NCBI RefSeq assembly: GCF_003852895.1
Contig: NZ_QUSW01000001.1
Span: 1 to 64,000, forward strand
Reading direction: 5' to 3'
DNA from: Rhizobacter terrae
Lineage (GTDB): Bacteria > Pseudomonadota > Gammaproteobacteria > Burkholderiales > Burkholderiaceae_C
DNA: 64,000 nt
A program made the position numbers and the translations under genes. The stretch's first letter is position 1. Every line of letters starts with the position of its first letter. The notes below the pieces were generated by a model. The model saw only the letters and a program-made list of their open reading frames with translations, had not been told where the DNA came from and did no database searches. This document shows positions 45,793 to 55,840 of this stretch, one piece after another.

Positions 45793-47052
45793 TCAGGGTT
45801 TGACGGACAGGGACATCGGCATCGGAACATCCAAGGTGCTGCCGTCGGCCTGCCAAACCTTCAGGTGCAAGATCGCTTCGTAGCGGCCTGGCGCAAGGCA
45901 CTCCACCTTCTCGCCGACAAAAACGTTGCAACGAATAGCGATGGCGTTGGTCCAATGCCATGGCAACGTCTGCATGACGCTTTGGTCATTCAGTTCAAGC
46001 CACGCTTGCGGCCCCGCATCCAGGTTGCCGGAGCCATCAGGTGGCAGGTATTCGACCGAATAAGACGCGATGCCTCCGCCGGAGCCCAATATCTTGATGG
46101 GGCTTGAAGTTGAATCGATTTGTGGGCTGACTTCGAATGATAGACGCGCTGGGTCTAGCAGATACTTGGTCCCCCCAGCATCGTTGACCTTGTAGGTGAC
46201 GACGAGTTTTTTGGTGGTCTGGGCCTGCTCGCCAGTGCTGTACGCGTAGTTCGCTGTGACCGTGACTATCGTGTAGTACGTGCCGACAGGCCGAAGCTGC
46301 CCGGTGAGAATCAACTTGGGCGTCGGCAGGAGTTCTGCGCGAGCAGCCACCGCGGTCTTGTCCTCGAGAAACGGGTACTCGACAAAGACGGACTGACCCC
46401 GCCGGCCCCCGAGCTCGGGCGAAACACTGATGCTCGTTGTGCCGTCCGGCACGGTGAGTGGGATGGCAGCCAGATCCGTCACCTCGCCAAAGGACGACTC
46501 GATCGTGATCTCGTCGTATGGCGGACTAAGCTGGTTGAACGCCAATCCAGGAGATACGTGGATCGAATAGGGCACGGTGACCGGCGAACCTGCCAGGGGC
46601 ATCTTGCACTGCTCATCCGCGCACAACCAAACTTTGACCGCACCCTGACTCGAGCCTACGGGCAAAAACGGAACATAGGCGGAGATGTAGAACAAGCCTC
46701 GGCCGGCCTGCCAGTCAAAGGTCGCCCAATGAGCATTGAAGAGCCCTGCGGGATCGTCGACGCGCACGAAGACTCCGTTTGCCTTGAGCAGGCCCTTGTC
46801 GCCAACGACGTCGTACTGGAAAAACGTTTGCGCTGATGCATCGTCGTCGCTGAGGTACGAACCTCCGATCGGCTCGGTCAGGACATTCGCGATGGACACC
46901 GTAGCCGTCGCCTGCGAATCCCCGCCACCGCCGCAACCCGACATTGCCAACACCCAGGCGGCCAAGGCAGCATGGAAAAACCAGCGGATGCATTGCCACG
47001 GTCCTGCTTCAGGGCGCCGCTTGTTGCGCCCTGGCAATCTTGTTGTAGTCAC
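45793..47052 (-). CDS. Putative lipoprotein with Ig-like repeats
   Basis: A 419-residue protein. The N-terminal hydrophobic stretch (about 24-38) ends in a lipobox-like AMSGC, with Cys40, followed by a Gly-rich linker. The remainder is beta-rich, suggesting one or more Ig-like domains. The start is GTG at 47052, with GGGAGGGTGAGG directly upstream, which decides it over earlier codons. The unusually long basic N-region before the helix is odd for a lipoprotein. It converges on the GH15 gene with 51 bp between stops. Function unknown; outer-membrane location is inferred. Confidence 0.65.
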   Translation of the reverse strand: MTTTRLPGRNKRRPEAGPWQCIRWFFHAALAAWVLAMSGCGGGGDSQATATVSIANVLTEPIGGSYLSDDDASAQTFFQYDVVGDKGLLKANGVFVRVDDPAGLFNAHWATFDWQAGRGLFYISAYVPFLPVGSSQGAVKVWLCADEQCKMPLAGSPVTVPYSIHVSPGLAFNQLSPPYDEITIESSFGEVTDLAAIPLTVPDGTTSISVSPELGGRRGQSVFVEYPFLEDKTAVAARAELLPTPKLILTGQLRPVGTYYTIVTVTANYAYSTGEQAQTTKKLVVTYKVNDAGGTKYLLDPARLSFEVSPQIDSTSSPIKILGSGGGIASYSVEYLPPDGSGNLDAGPQAWLELNDQSVMQTLPWHWTNAIAIRCNVFVGEKVECLAPGRYEAILHLKVWQADGSTLDVPMPMSLSVKP

Positions 47053-47138
47053 ACGCCTCACCCTCCCTATGGCGGAAGATTGTATGAGAGTGTGACCAGG
47101 CGACCGGCCCGAATGGACCGAAAGCAAGCCATCTGAAA

Positions 47139-47229
47139 TCAGGCGCCTGCCTTCATCTGCTCCGCCCGAGCCATCACCGACGCCGCCGTTGTATTTCTCC
47201 AGCTTGTTGGCGGTGCTGCCGCCCTTGTC
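47139..47229 (-). pseudogene. 3' remnant of a lytic-transglycosylase gene copy
   Basis: This short segment matches the 3' end of the gene at 51249-52142. Read on the minus strand from 47229 it encodes DKGGSTANKLEKYNGG, then, after a change of frame and loss of about 65 bp, SVMARAEQMKAGA and a stop at 47139-47141. The intact gene has DKGGSTTNMLEKYNGG and SVTARAEQMRNGG. The upstream body is gone. It has no start codon and lies between the lipoprotein and the porin gene. It is a relic of duplication or recombination. Confidence 0.72.
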
Positions 47230-47244
47230 TTTCGAAGTGCCGAA

Positions 47245-48531
47245 TCAGAAGCTGTACCGCCCCATCAAGTCGATCCGCGACATCGTGCCCACCTCCCCCG
47301 TGAAGGTTTCGCGCCGTCCGTGGACATACTCGCCACCCAGTTCCACGTTCTTGATCGGCGAGTAGATCAGGTTGACGAACAGCTGCCTCAGGCTGCGGTT
47401 GTCGATTGCCGCCGCCGTCTTCCCCTTGTTCATCCCGAAGGCGACGGTGCCGCGCAGGCTGTCGCTGAAGTTGCGGTTGTAGCCGGCCACGAAGCCGCGG
47501 TTGCGGTCGAAGCTGATGGTGCCTGTCGTGCCGTCGATGGCATAGCCGTTGGAACCGTAGAGCTGGTCGATGTCGCCATCCACACGGGTGTACTGCGCCA
47601 TCAGCAGGTCCTTGTCGCTCAGCTTGTAGCTGCCGCCGATGCCCACGCCGTACCCGCGCCGGGTCTCGGTGGCCGAACGCTTCTCATGCACCAGCCCCCG
47701 CATGTTGATGGCGCCCCAATCGAAGCTCTTGTCGAACCTGGCCACGAACTGCGGCAGGCGCTCGGCCTGGCTGCCGCCGCCAAACTGGTCCTGCGGGTCT
47801 TCCAGCGCCACCGTCAGCTTGTAGCCGGCCCTGGGGTCACCGTAGGTGTAGCGGATCATGGTGCGGCGTGAGAACGGCGCACCGATGGGCCCGTTGAAGT
47901 CCACCGTTTCGGGCAGGTCGTCCAGGTCCATGAAGGTGGACCAGGTCTGGCCCACCAGGAAGCCGTGGTATTCGCCATAAGCATGGCGCAGCCGCAGGCG
48001 GTTCCGGTTGCCGTCGCCGTAGCTGTAGAAGTCCATCTCCAGCCGGGTGTTGAACGTGCCGGTGCTGGTGGGTGTCGATGTCTCCAGGCCCAGGCGCGAC
48101 GTCGACGCCGTCAACCGGGTCCGGCCATGCGGAACGTCCGCGCTGTCCAGCGGCTGGAAACTCAAGTCGGTGAAGAGGTCGCTCGGGCCGGGCGCCTTCA
48201 GGTCATGGACGAGGTGGGCTTCCGCATAGCCGTACAGATGCACCGAGGTCTCCGAGCCGGGGATGCGCAATCCCCCGCCGATGTCCCCCGCCACCACGGC
48301 GTCCTTGGACTTGATCTCCAACTGCTCGACCCGATCGTTGATCGCTGCCGCGTCGACCGCAGGAGCAGGTGCCTTCTGCACCTTTAAGTTTTGCATCTCT
48401 TCCTTCAATCGCTTCAACTCCTGCCGAAGCTGTTCAAAATCGGCCGCCGACTGTGCCTGGGCCGCCGATGCGCAAAATGCAGACGCGAACGCGCCCACCG
48501 CGCACGCCAGTGCGCTGTGCTTGAATGACAT
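47245..48531 (-). CDS. DcaP-like outer-membrane porin
   Basis: A 428-residue porin. A signal peptide (cleaved after AQA, residue 26) precedes a short N-terminal coiled coil (FEQLRQELKRLKEEMQNLK, about 32-50) as in DcaP trimeric porins, then a beta-barrel ending in the outer-membrane signature ...LMGRYSF with terminal Phe. DcaP homologues import dicarboxylates or other anionic solutes. The ATG at 48531 has GGAGGG upstream, 35 bp after the ATPase stop, so it is likely to be in the amino-acid transporter operon. Substrate inferred. Confidence 0.82.
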   Translation of the reverse strand: MSFKHSALACAVGAFASAFCASAAQAQSAADFEQLRQELKRLKEEMQNLKVQKAPAPAVDAAAINDRVEQLEIKSKDAVVAGDIGGGLRIPGSETSVHLYGYAEAHLVHDLKAPGPSDLFTDLSFQPLDSADVPHGRTRLTASTSRLGLETSTPTSTGTFNTRLEMDFYSYGDGNRNRLRLRHAYGEYHGFLVGQTWSTFMDLDDLPETVDFNGPIGAPFSRRTMIRYTYGDPRAGYKLTVALEDPQDQFGGGSQAERLPQFVARFDKSFDWGAINMRGLVHEKRSATETRRGYGVGIGGSYKLSDKDLLMAQYTRVDGDIDQLYGSNGYAIDGTTGTISFDRNRGFVAGYNRNFSDSLRGTVAFGMNKGKTAAAIDNRSLRQLFVNLIYSPIKNVELGGEYVHGRRETFTGEVGTMSRIDLMGRYSF

Positions 48532-48566
48532 GAATCCCTCCTGGGGTTGGGAAAGAGTGGTGGGGC

Positions 48567-49343
48567 CTACCTGGCGACTTGTCCTAGAAAGGCCCGGATG
48601 CGATCGCTTTGCTGCGATCCGAAGAACTGCTGGGGCGTGGCGTCCTGGGCGACGCTGCCCTTGTCGAGAAACAGGATGCGGTCTCCCACCTCACGCGCAA
48701 AGTCCATCTCGTGGGTGACGACGATCATGGTCATGCCGCTGGCCGCGAGTTTCTTCATCACGTCCAGCACCTCCTTGACCATCTCCGGGTCGAGCGCCGA
48801 AGTGGGTTCGTCAAAGAGCATCACCCGCGGCGTCATGGCCAAGGCCCGGGCGATGGCAACGCGCTGCTGCTGGCCGCCGGAGAGCGCGAATGGGTACTTG
48901 TGCGCGTGGTCCCTGAGGCCCACGCGATCCAGCAGGTCCATCGCCCCGGCCTGGGCCTCGGCCCGGCTGGTCTTGCGCACGCGCATCGGGGCCAGGCACA
49001 CGTTCTGCAGCACCGTGAGGTGCGGAAACAGGTTGAACTGCTGGAACACCATGCCCACTTCGCTGCGCAGGGCATCGAGCTCCTTGAGCTTGTCGCAGAC
49101 CTCGATGCCATCCACCACGATGCGCCCGCTGTCGTGCGTCTCCAGGCGGTTGAGCATGCGCAGCAGCGTGCTCTTGCCCGAGCCGGACGGGCCGAGGATG
49201 ACGGTGACCTGGCCTTCGTGGAAGCAGGTCGAGACGTCCTTGAGGATGTGTGCCGATCCAAACGCCTTGTTGACCTTGTCGACGGTGATGAGCGGCAGGC
49301 CTGCGCGCTGGCGCGACCGCGCCACGGACACGAGCTTCATCAT
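48567..49343 (-). CDS. Polar amino-acid ABC transporter ATP-binding protein
   Basis: A 258-residue ATPase of the GlnQ/HisP group: Walker [10 protein letters not shown], signature [16 protein letters not shown], Walker [15 protein letters not shown] and switch His in VTHEMDFA. The ATG at 49343 overlaps the permease stop by 4 nt. A short N-terminal extension before the ABC fold (about 18 residues) is slightly longer than in GlnQ. It should energise the transporter encoded by the two upstream genes. Confidence 0.9.
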   Translation of the reverse strand: MMKLVSVARSRQRAGLPLITVDKVNKAFGSAHILKDVSTCFHEGQVTVILGPSGSGKSTLLRMLNRLETHDSGRIVVDGIEVCDKLKELDALRSEVGMVFQQFNLFPHLTVLQNVCLAPMRVRKTSRAEAQAGAMDLLDRVGLRDHAHKYPFALSGGQQQRVAIARALAMTPRVMLFDEPTSALDPEMVKEVLDVMKKLAASGMTMIVVTHEMDFAREVGDRILFLDKGSVAQDATPQQFFGSQQSDRIRAFLGQVAR

Positions 49344-50125
49344 GAGAGCTTCCCTTCGACATCGAAGCGGCGTTCGATCGCATCGGACACCTGCGTCATC
49401 AGCGTGGTGAAAGCCAGGTAGATGCAGGCCGTGGTGACGTAGCACGGCACCGGCTGAAAGGTGGCCGCCTGGATGCGCGTGCTCACCAGCGACACCTCCA
49501 CCACACCGATGACGTACGCCAGGGACGAGTCCTTGAGCAAGGCCACCAGGTTGTTCACGAGCGGCGGCAAGGCGATCTTGAAGGCCTGCGGGAAGGTCAC
49601 ATCGATGAAGGTGAACCAGCGCGACATGCCCAGCGAGCGAGCGGCCTCGATCTGCCCCCGGGGCACGGCCAGCAGCCCCGCCCGGATGGCCTCCGCGTTG
49701 TAGGCGCCAACGTTGAAGGCCAGCGCCAGGCAGGCCGCGGAGAATTCATCCAGCTTCAGCACCGGCAGCAGTTCCGGCAGCGCGAAGAATGCGAAGAGCA
49801 CCTGCAGCAGCAAGGGCGTGCCGCGCATGATCCAGATGTAGAGGCCCGCCAGCCAGCGCGCCGGCGCAAACGCCGACACCCGGCCCAGCGCGGCAATGAT
49901 GCCCAGCAGCAGCCCTGCCGCGCCCGCGGCGACGGTGAGCTGCAAGGTGATGCGCGTGCCTTCGGCAAATGACTGCGCGTTGTTGCCGATGGGTTCAGGC
50001 GCGATGGACAACGGCCCGGCCATGGTCCACAGCAGCGCCAGCATGAGGGCAACGACGATCACGATGGTGGCGGTGCTGCGCTGCTGCCGGGTCCAGAAGG
50101 CCGGCCAAAGCGACAAGGTATTCAT
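49340..50125 (-). CDS. Polar amino-acid ABC transporter permease
   Basis: A 261-residue HisM/GlnP-type permease with a first helix at about 20-38 and the conserved [24 protein letters not shown] loop that contacts the ATPase. Only one permease gene is present, so a homodimeric channel is likely. It lies 18 bp after the binding-protein gene. The exact amino acid is not decidable; the closest families import Gln, His, Arg or cystine. Confidence 0.88.
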   Translation of the reverse strand: MNTLSLWPAFWTRQQRSTATIVIVVALMLALLWTMAGPLSIAPEPIGNNAQSFAEGTRITLQLTVAAGAAGLLLGIIAALGRVSAFAPARWLAGLYIWIMRGTPLLLQVLFAFFALPELLPVLKLDEFSAACLALAFNVGAYNAEAIRAGLLAVPRGQIEAARSLGMSRWFTFIDVTFPQAFKIALPPLVNNLVALLKDSSLAYVIGVVEVSLVSTRIQAATFQPVPCYVTTACIYLAFTTLMTQVSDAIERRFDVEGKLS

Positions 50126-50143
50126 GGTGTGCTTCCTTGGGCG

Positions 50144-50929
50144 TCACTTGCAGCGGATGTCTTCGCCGAACCACTTCCTGGAGATGGCGTCGTAGGTGCC
50201 GTCCGCCTGGATGGCCGCCAGCGCCTTGTTGATCTCGCTCGCCACGCTGCCGTTGCCCTTGGCCACGGCCGATGCGATGCGCTCCACGAACACCATGTCG
50301 CCCAGCTGCATGCCGCTGGCACGGTTGGCTTCGAGTGCGGCCTTGGCCACGAAACGATCGGTCACCCAGGCATCCACTCGGCCGGTGATGAGCGCAGCGC
50401 GTGCATCGGAATCCTGCGGAAAGGTCTTCACCTCGCGGGCTTCGGTGGTCTTCTTGACGTTGTCGAAGTAGGTGCTGCCGATCTGCACGGCAACGACCTT
50501 GCCCGACAAGTCCTTCACGGTGCGCACACCCTCGCCCTTGGAGACGATGATGCCGCCCGAGCAGTAGTGCGGATTGCTGAAGGTGACGGCGCGCGAGCGC
50601 TCCTCGGTGATGCCGTGGGAGGCGATCACCATGTCCCAGCGGTCCTGGCGCAGGCCCGCCAGCAAGGCATCGAAGCTCAGTGCCTTCCACTCGATCTTCA
50701 CGCCCATGCGCTGCGCCATCGCCTCGGCGATGTCGACTTCGAAACCCGTGAGCCGGGAGCCCTGGAAGTAGTTGAACGGCGCGAACTGCCCTTCGGTCGC
50801 AACAATGATGCGGCCATCCTTCTTGATGTCGTCGAACGGGCGGGCGTGCGCCGCATCTCCATGGACGAGTGAAATGCAGGCAAGCACGGACGAGACGAAA
50901 CACATCGCCAGGCGATGAAGCATGGTCAT
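50144..50929 (-). CDS. Amino-acid ABC transporter periplasmic binding protein
   Basis: A 261-residue SBP_bac_3 protein. A signal peptide (MTMLHRLAMCFVSSVLACI) ends near AAHA. Mature sequence has IVATEGQFAPFNYF, GFEVDIAEAMAQRMGV, and DMVIASHGITEERSRAVTFSNPHY, the classic amino-acid-binding pattern. The ATG at 50929 is chosen; a second ATG two codons on is possible. It is the first gene of the transporter-porin operon, after a 319-bp gap. Confidence 0.85.
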   Translation of the reverse strand: MTMLHRLAMCFVSSVLACISLVHGDAAHARPFDDIKKDGRIIVATEGQFAPFNYFQGSRLTGFEVDIAEAMAQRMGVKIEWKALSFDALLAGLRQDRWDMVIASHGITEERSRAVTFSNPHYCSGGIIVSKGEGVRTVKDLSGKVVAVQIGSTYFDNVKKTTEAREVKTFPQDSDARAALITGRVDAWVTDRFVAKAALEANRASGMQLGDMVFVERIASAVAKGNGSVASEINKALAAIQADGTYDAISRKWFGEDIRCK

Positions 50930-51248
50930 AGACACCCTCGGATTTGATTGGAAGACGTCGCGATGCCGTCGATGAAGGCACCGCGTGGGTTCGCGCAATC
51001 GCAGCAGGCGTCGATGGACGTAGGCGAGGCGATCGGGACTGCAGTTCTCTTGGACTGCATCCCGAATGTGAAAAAGTCTATCGGGAGGGCGCCGAAATGT
51101 CCTTTCGACTTTTCAGCTCAATGACACGAATTGCGAAATAAGCTTTCATGGCTCAGCGCGCCACAAAAGCAAGCATCCGGCAAGCAAGTGCCGGATGCAA
51201 CAAACCTACGCGACGCAGGACCTGCGCGCTGACCGGTCGGTCAGGGCG
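50930..51248. other. Intergenic gap upstream of the amino-acid transporter
   Basis: A 319-bp stretch with no convincing gene. It should contain the promoter of the transporter-porin operon. Besides the terminator at 51173-51198, bases 51060-51160 are noticeably AT-richer than the surroundings, but I cannot place a promoter with confidence. Confidence 0.6.
51173..51198 (-). terminator. Rho-independent terminator after the transglycosylase gene
   Basis: GCATCCGGCA (51173-51182) and TGCCGGATGC (51189-51198) pair perfectly over 10 bp with a 6-nt loop. Read on the minus strand the hairpin is followed by TTGCTTTTG, a U-rich tail. It lies 51 bp after the stop of the gene at 51249-52142 and would end its transcript. 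Confidence 0.78.
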
Positions 51249-52142
51249 TCAGCCGCCGTTCCTCATCTGCTCCGCCCGCGCCGTCACCGACGCGGCGTAC
51301 TCATCGGCCTTGATCTGCCGCCCATACGAGTCGGTGGCCCCCGGCGCCCAGTTGTCGCCGCCGTTGTACTTCTCCAGCATGTTGGTGGTGCTGCCGCCCT
51401 TGTCCGCCTCGATGACCGCGGCCATGGCGATCTGGTCCTTCTGGCTGCTGTGGTCGTAGGCGTGGCCCATCTTGGCCTCGAACTTCGCCGCATAGGCCTG
51501 GCGCGTGCTGGGCTCGACCTGCAGGATGCCGTCGCCTCCGCTGGGGCTGCCGGCCAGGGCCTTGCCAAACTGGCTTTCCTTTTCCTCCTGCGCGGCCAGC
51601 ACGTAGGGGTCGACGCCGGTCTTCTTGCCGACCTCCACGTCGTCGTTCCACATGTCTTTCGGCACACCGGCGGGCGCATTGCCGGCGTCGGCAGACGATG
51701 ACTTGCCTTGCACCGGGCTGTTGCGCTGCTCGGGCGCGTCGGCCTGCTTCTGCGGTTGCTGCTGCTGCGGATCGTCGATCTGCAGCTTCTCCAGCACCGG
51801 CCCGACGACGTTGCCGGCCGCAGGCGTCTGCTGGCAATCCTGCGCACCCTGGGTGGCATCGCTGCCCTGGCCGGACGGTCCGCCCTGCGAGGCCTTCTTG
51901 CCCTGTTCGAGGATCTCGCGCAGCAAGGCGTACAGGTCCATCCCCTGGCCCGGCGCGGGTTGCTGGCCGCCCTGGGCGGCTTGCTGCAGCGCGTCACACG
52001 TCTTGGCGAAATCCTTGAGGGCGCCTTGGAGGTCGCCCTGCAGCAGCTTCGCCACGAAATCCAACGCGTTCTTCAACACGTTGAGTTCGGCGGCCATCTG
52101 GCTCGGTTGCAGAAAGCCTGCTGCGATCTTCATGTCAGACAT
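51249..52142 (-). CDS. Harpin-like N-terminus joined to lytic-transglycosylase domain
   Basis: A 297-residue protein without an evident signal peptide. Residues 1-85 are amphipathic helices; 50-155 are rich in Gln, Gly, Pro and Ser, harpin-like. From about 165 an SLT-type fold appears: GVDPYVLAAQEEKES with catalytic Glu189, SGGDGILQVEP (202-211), YNGGDNW (259-265) and EYAASV (281-286). Type III-secreted harpins fused to a transglycosylase domain, such as HopP1 of Pseudomonas syringae, have this plan. It has two Cys, unlike most harpins. No secretion genes are nearby. The ATG at 52142 has AAGGAGACC upstream. Confidence 0.72.
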   Translation of the reverse strand: MSDMKIAAGFLQPSQMAAELNVLKNALDFVAKLLQGDLQGALKDFAKTCDALQQAAQGGQQPAPGQGMDLYALLREILEQGKKASQGGPSGQGSDATQGAQDCQQTPAAGNVVGPVLEKLQIDDPQQQQPQKQADAPEQRNSPVQGKSSSADAGNAPAGVPKDMWNDDVEVGKKTGVDPYVLAAQEEKESQFGKALAGSPSGGDGILQVEPSTRQAYAAKFEAKMGHAYDHSSQKDQIAMAAVIEADKGGSTTNMLEKYNGGDNWAPGATDSYGRQIKADEYAASVTARAEQMRNGG

Positions 52143-52248
52143 CCTGGTCTCCTTGTCTTTCGGAGTACCAATCTAGGACCGGCCCAACCCAGATGCGGAT
52201 GTCAAAACGAAGGCATGGCCGGCCAGGCGAAGCGCCGGCGGCAGCTAC

Positions 52249-53352
<1,104 letters not shown>

Positions 53353-53362
53353 CGCGGTCTCC

Positions 53363-55015
53363 TCAGGGTTTGCTCAGCGTCAGGGGCACCAGCCGGCCGA
53401 AGAAGGCCTGGTGCGGTTGCAGGACGACTTCGGCCTGGTCCCACGTGCCGGTGAAGCCATGGCCGTCGATGGGGCGCACATCCACGTCGAACTCCGCCTC
53501 GTAGCGGGCCTCGGTGTTCGAGAGGTTGAACACGCACAGCACGCGCTCGTCGCCCAGCTGGCGCTCGAAGGCCACCACCTGCTCGTGGGCCGGCAGCAGC
53601 GTCATCGAGCCCGACTTCAGGGCCGCGATGCCGTTGCGCCAGCGCAGGAAGGACTGGTAGCGGCGCAACACGCTGTCGGGCATGCCGAGCTGGATGTCCA
53701 CCGCGGACTGCAGATGCTCCGACGGCACCGGCAGCCAGGGCTGCACCTCGCTGAAGCCGCCGTGCGAGCGGGCCGCCTCCCAGGGCATGGGCGTGCGGCA
53801 GCCGTCGCGACCGGCGAAAGCCGGCCACATGCTCTTGCCGTACGGGTCCTGCAGCAGTTCGTAGGGCACGACCGCTTCCGTGAGTCCCAGCTCCTCGCCC
53901 TGGTACAGGCAGATGGAGCCACGCAGCGAGCCCAAGAGCGCCAGCAGCAGCGGCGCCACGCGCGGGCCCTCGCCCATCAGCGACTGCCAGCGGGTCACCA
54001 CGCGCGTCACGTCGTGGTTGTTCAAGGCCCAGCACACCCAGGCGCTGCCGGCTTCGCGCAGGAATTCCTCCAGCACCCCGTGGATGAAGCGGGCCGAGCA
54101 GTCGCGCTCCATCAGGTTGAAGGTGTAGGCCATGTGCAGCCGGCCGTCGGTGGTGTAGTGGTTCAGCGTCGCGTACTGTTCGTCGTCGCCGATCTCGCCG
54201 ATGCTGGTGATGCCCGGGCGGCTGTCCAGCAAGGCGCGCAGCCTCTGCAGGAACACGAGGTTCTCCGGCTGTGTCTTGTCGTAGAGGTGGCGCTGGAAGG
54301 CGTAGGGGTTGCTGCGCGGCACGGCGGCAGCGAAGCGGCCTTCAGGCTGCGGCGGGTTGGAGCGCAGTTCCTTGTCGTGGAAGTAGAAGTTCACCACGTC
54401 GAATCGGAAACCATCGCAGCCGCGGTCCAGCCAGAAGCGCACCACGTCGAGCACGGCGTCCTGCACCTGCGGGCAGTGGTAGTTCAGGTCGGGCTGGCTG
54501 CTGAGGAAGTTGCGCAGGTAGTACTGGCCGCGCCGCGTGTCCCACTGCCAGGCGCTGCCGCCGAAGAGCGACAACCAGTTGTTGGGCGGCGAGCCGTCCT
54601 TCTTCGCATCGGCCCACACGTACCAGTCGGCCTTGGGGTTGGTCTTGTCCTGGCGGCTTTCGACGAACCACGGGTGTTCCGACGCCGTGTGGCTGAGCAC
54701 GAGGTCGATGAGCACCTTCAGCTTCAGGCGGTGCGCCTCGGCCACGAGCGCATCGAAGTCGTCCAGCGTGCCGAAGCGCGGGTCGACGTCGCAGTAGTCG
54801 CTGATGTCGTACCCGAAGTCGTGCATGGGCGACTTGAAGAAGGGCGAGATCCAGATGGCGTCCACGCCCAGTTCGGCGATGTAGGGCAGCCGCATGGTGA
54901 TGCCGCGCAGGTCACCCACGCCATCGCCGTTGCTGTCCTGGAAACTCCTGGGGTAGATCTGATAGATGGAAGCCCCGACCCACCAATCGTTGTTCTTTGT
55001 GCTTTCGGTTTGCAT
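53363..55015 (-). CDS. aglA: Alpha-glucosidase, GH13 (AglA-like)
   Basis: A 550-residue cytoplasmic GH13 enzyme. Catalytic residues are visible as Asp206 (GFRFDVVNF), Glu274 (SIGEIGDDE) and Asp335 (NNHDVTR); QIYPRSFQDSNGDGVGDL is the N-terminal family mark. It should hydrolyse imported alpha-glucosides such as sucrose, maltose, trehalulose or isomaltose types. It lies 10 bp upstream of aglK and 9 bp after aglG, in the middle of the transport operon. Specificity for one disaccharide is not readable. Confidence 0.88.
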   Translation of the reverse strand: MQTESTKNNDWWVGASIYQIYPRSFQDSNGDGVGDLRGITMRLPYIAELGVDAIWISPFFKSPMHDFGYDISDYCDVDPRFGTLDDFDALVAEAHRLKLKVLIDLVLSHTASEHPWFVESRQDKTNPKADWYVWADAKKDGSPPNNWLSLFGGSAWQWDTRRGQYYLRNFLSSQPDLNYHCPQVQDAVLDVVRFWLDRGCDGFRFDVVNFYFHDKELRSNPPQPEGRFAAAVPRSNPYAFQRHLYDKTQPENLVFLQRLRALLDSRPGITSIGEIGDDEQYATLNHYTTDGRLHMAYTFNLMERDCSARFIHGVLEEFLREAGSAWVCWALNNHDVTRVVTRWQSLMGEGPRVAPLLLALLGSLRGSICLYQGEELGLTEAVVPYELLQDPYGKSMWPAFAGRDGCRTPMPWEAARSHGGFSEVQPWLPVPSEHLQSAVDIQLGMPDSVLRRYQSFLRWRNGIAALKSGSMTLLPAHEQVVAFERQLGDERVLCVFNLSNTEARYEAEFDVDVRPIDGHGFTGTWDQAEVVLQPHQAFFGRLVPLTLSKP

Positions 55016-55024
55016 GTGGTTTCT

Positions 55025-55840
55025 CTAACCCTTGACGGCCCCCGCCGACAACCCCGACACGATGAGACGCTGGAAGTACACCACCAGCGCCACCAGCGGC
55101 AGCGTGACGATGACCGACGCCGCCATGATCTTTCCCCAGGGCAGCTCGAAGCCGCTGGGCGTGCTGATGAGCGCAATGGCCACCGGCACGGTGCGTTCTT
55201 CCGTCGACAAGGTGAAGGTCAGCGCGAAGAGGAATTCATTCCACGCCGCGATGAACGCCAGCAAGCCCGTGGCCACCACCGCCGGCCACAGCAGCGGCAT
55301 GAGGATGCGGAAGATCAGCGTGAACACGCCCACGCCATCCATGGCCGCGGCCTCTTCCAGCTCCTTGGGCAACTGCTTCATGAAGGTCACCAGCACCCAC
55401 ACGGTGAAGGGGAGCGTGAGCATCAGGTCGGCGATCATCAGCGCGCCCAGGCTGTCGTACAGGCCGAAGAAGCGCACCAGCTCGAACATGCCCGACAGCA
55501 CCGCCACCTGCGGGAACATCGAGGCCGAGAGGATGACCAGCAGCAACAGCCCGCGCCCGCGGAACTCCACCCGGCCCAGGGCCCACGCCGCCATCAGGCT
55601 CAGGGCCAGAGACAGCGCGACGACCGTGCCTGCCACGATGACCGAGTTCATCAGGTTGGTGGCGAAGGGCTGCTCGGAGAACACGCCCACGTAGTTGGAG
55701 ATCGTCGGGTGGCGCGGCAGCATCTCCGGAGAGAACAGCCCCGTGCGCTGCTTGAACGAGCTGGACACCGCATACAGCAGCGGGAACACCGACACCGCGA
55801 TGAACAGCAGCGAGGCGAAGTAGTAGCCGATGCGCTTCAT
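55025..55840 (-). CDS. aglG: Alpha-glucoside ABC transporter permease (AglG-like)
   Basis: A 271-residue CUT1 permease of the MalG type, with six predicted helices and the conserved EAAAMDGVGVFTLIFRILMPLLWPA loop that binds the ATPase. The ATG at 55840 overlaps the aglF stop by 4 nt; sequence further upstream in the same frame is aglF read out of frame. It pairs with AglF. Confidence 0.87.
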   Translation of the reverse strand: MKRIGYYFASLLFIAVSVFPLLYAVSSSFKQRTGLFSPEMLPRHPTISNYVGVFSEQPFATNLMNSVIVAGTVVALSLALSLMAAWALGRVEFRGRGLLLLVILSASMFPQVAVLSGMFELVRFFGLYDSLGALMIADLMLTLPFTVWVLVTFMKQLPKELEEAAAMDGVGVFTLIFRILMPLLWPAVVATGLLAFIAAWNEFLFALTFTLSTEERTVPVAIALISTPSGFELPWGKIMAASVIVTLPLVALVVYFQRLIVSGLSAGAVKG

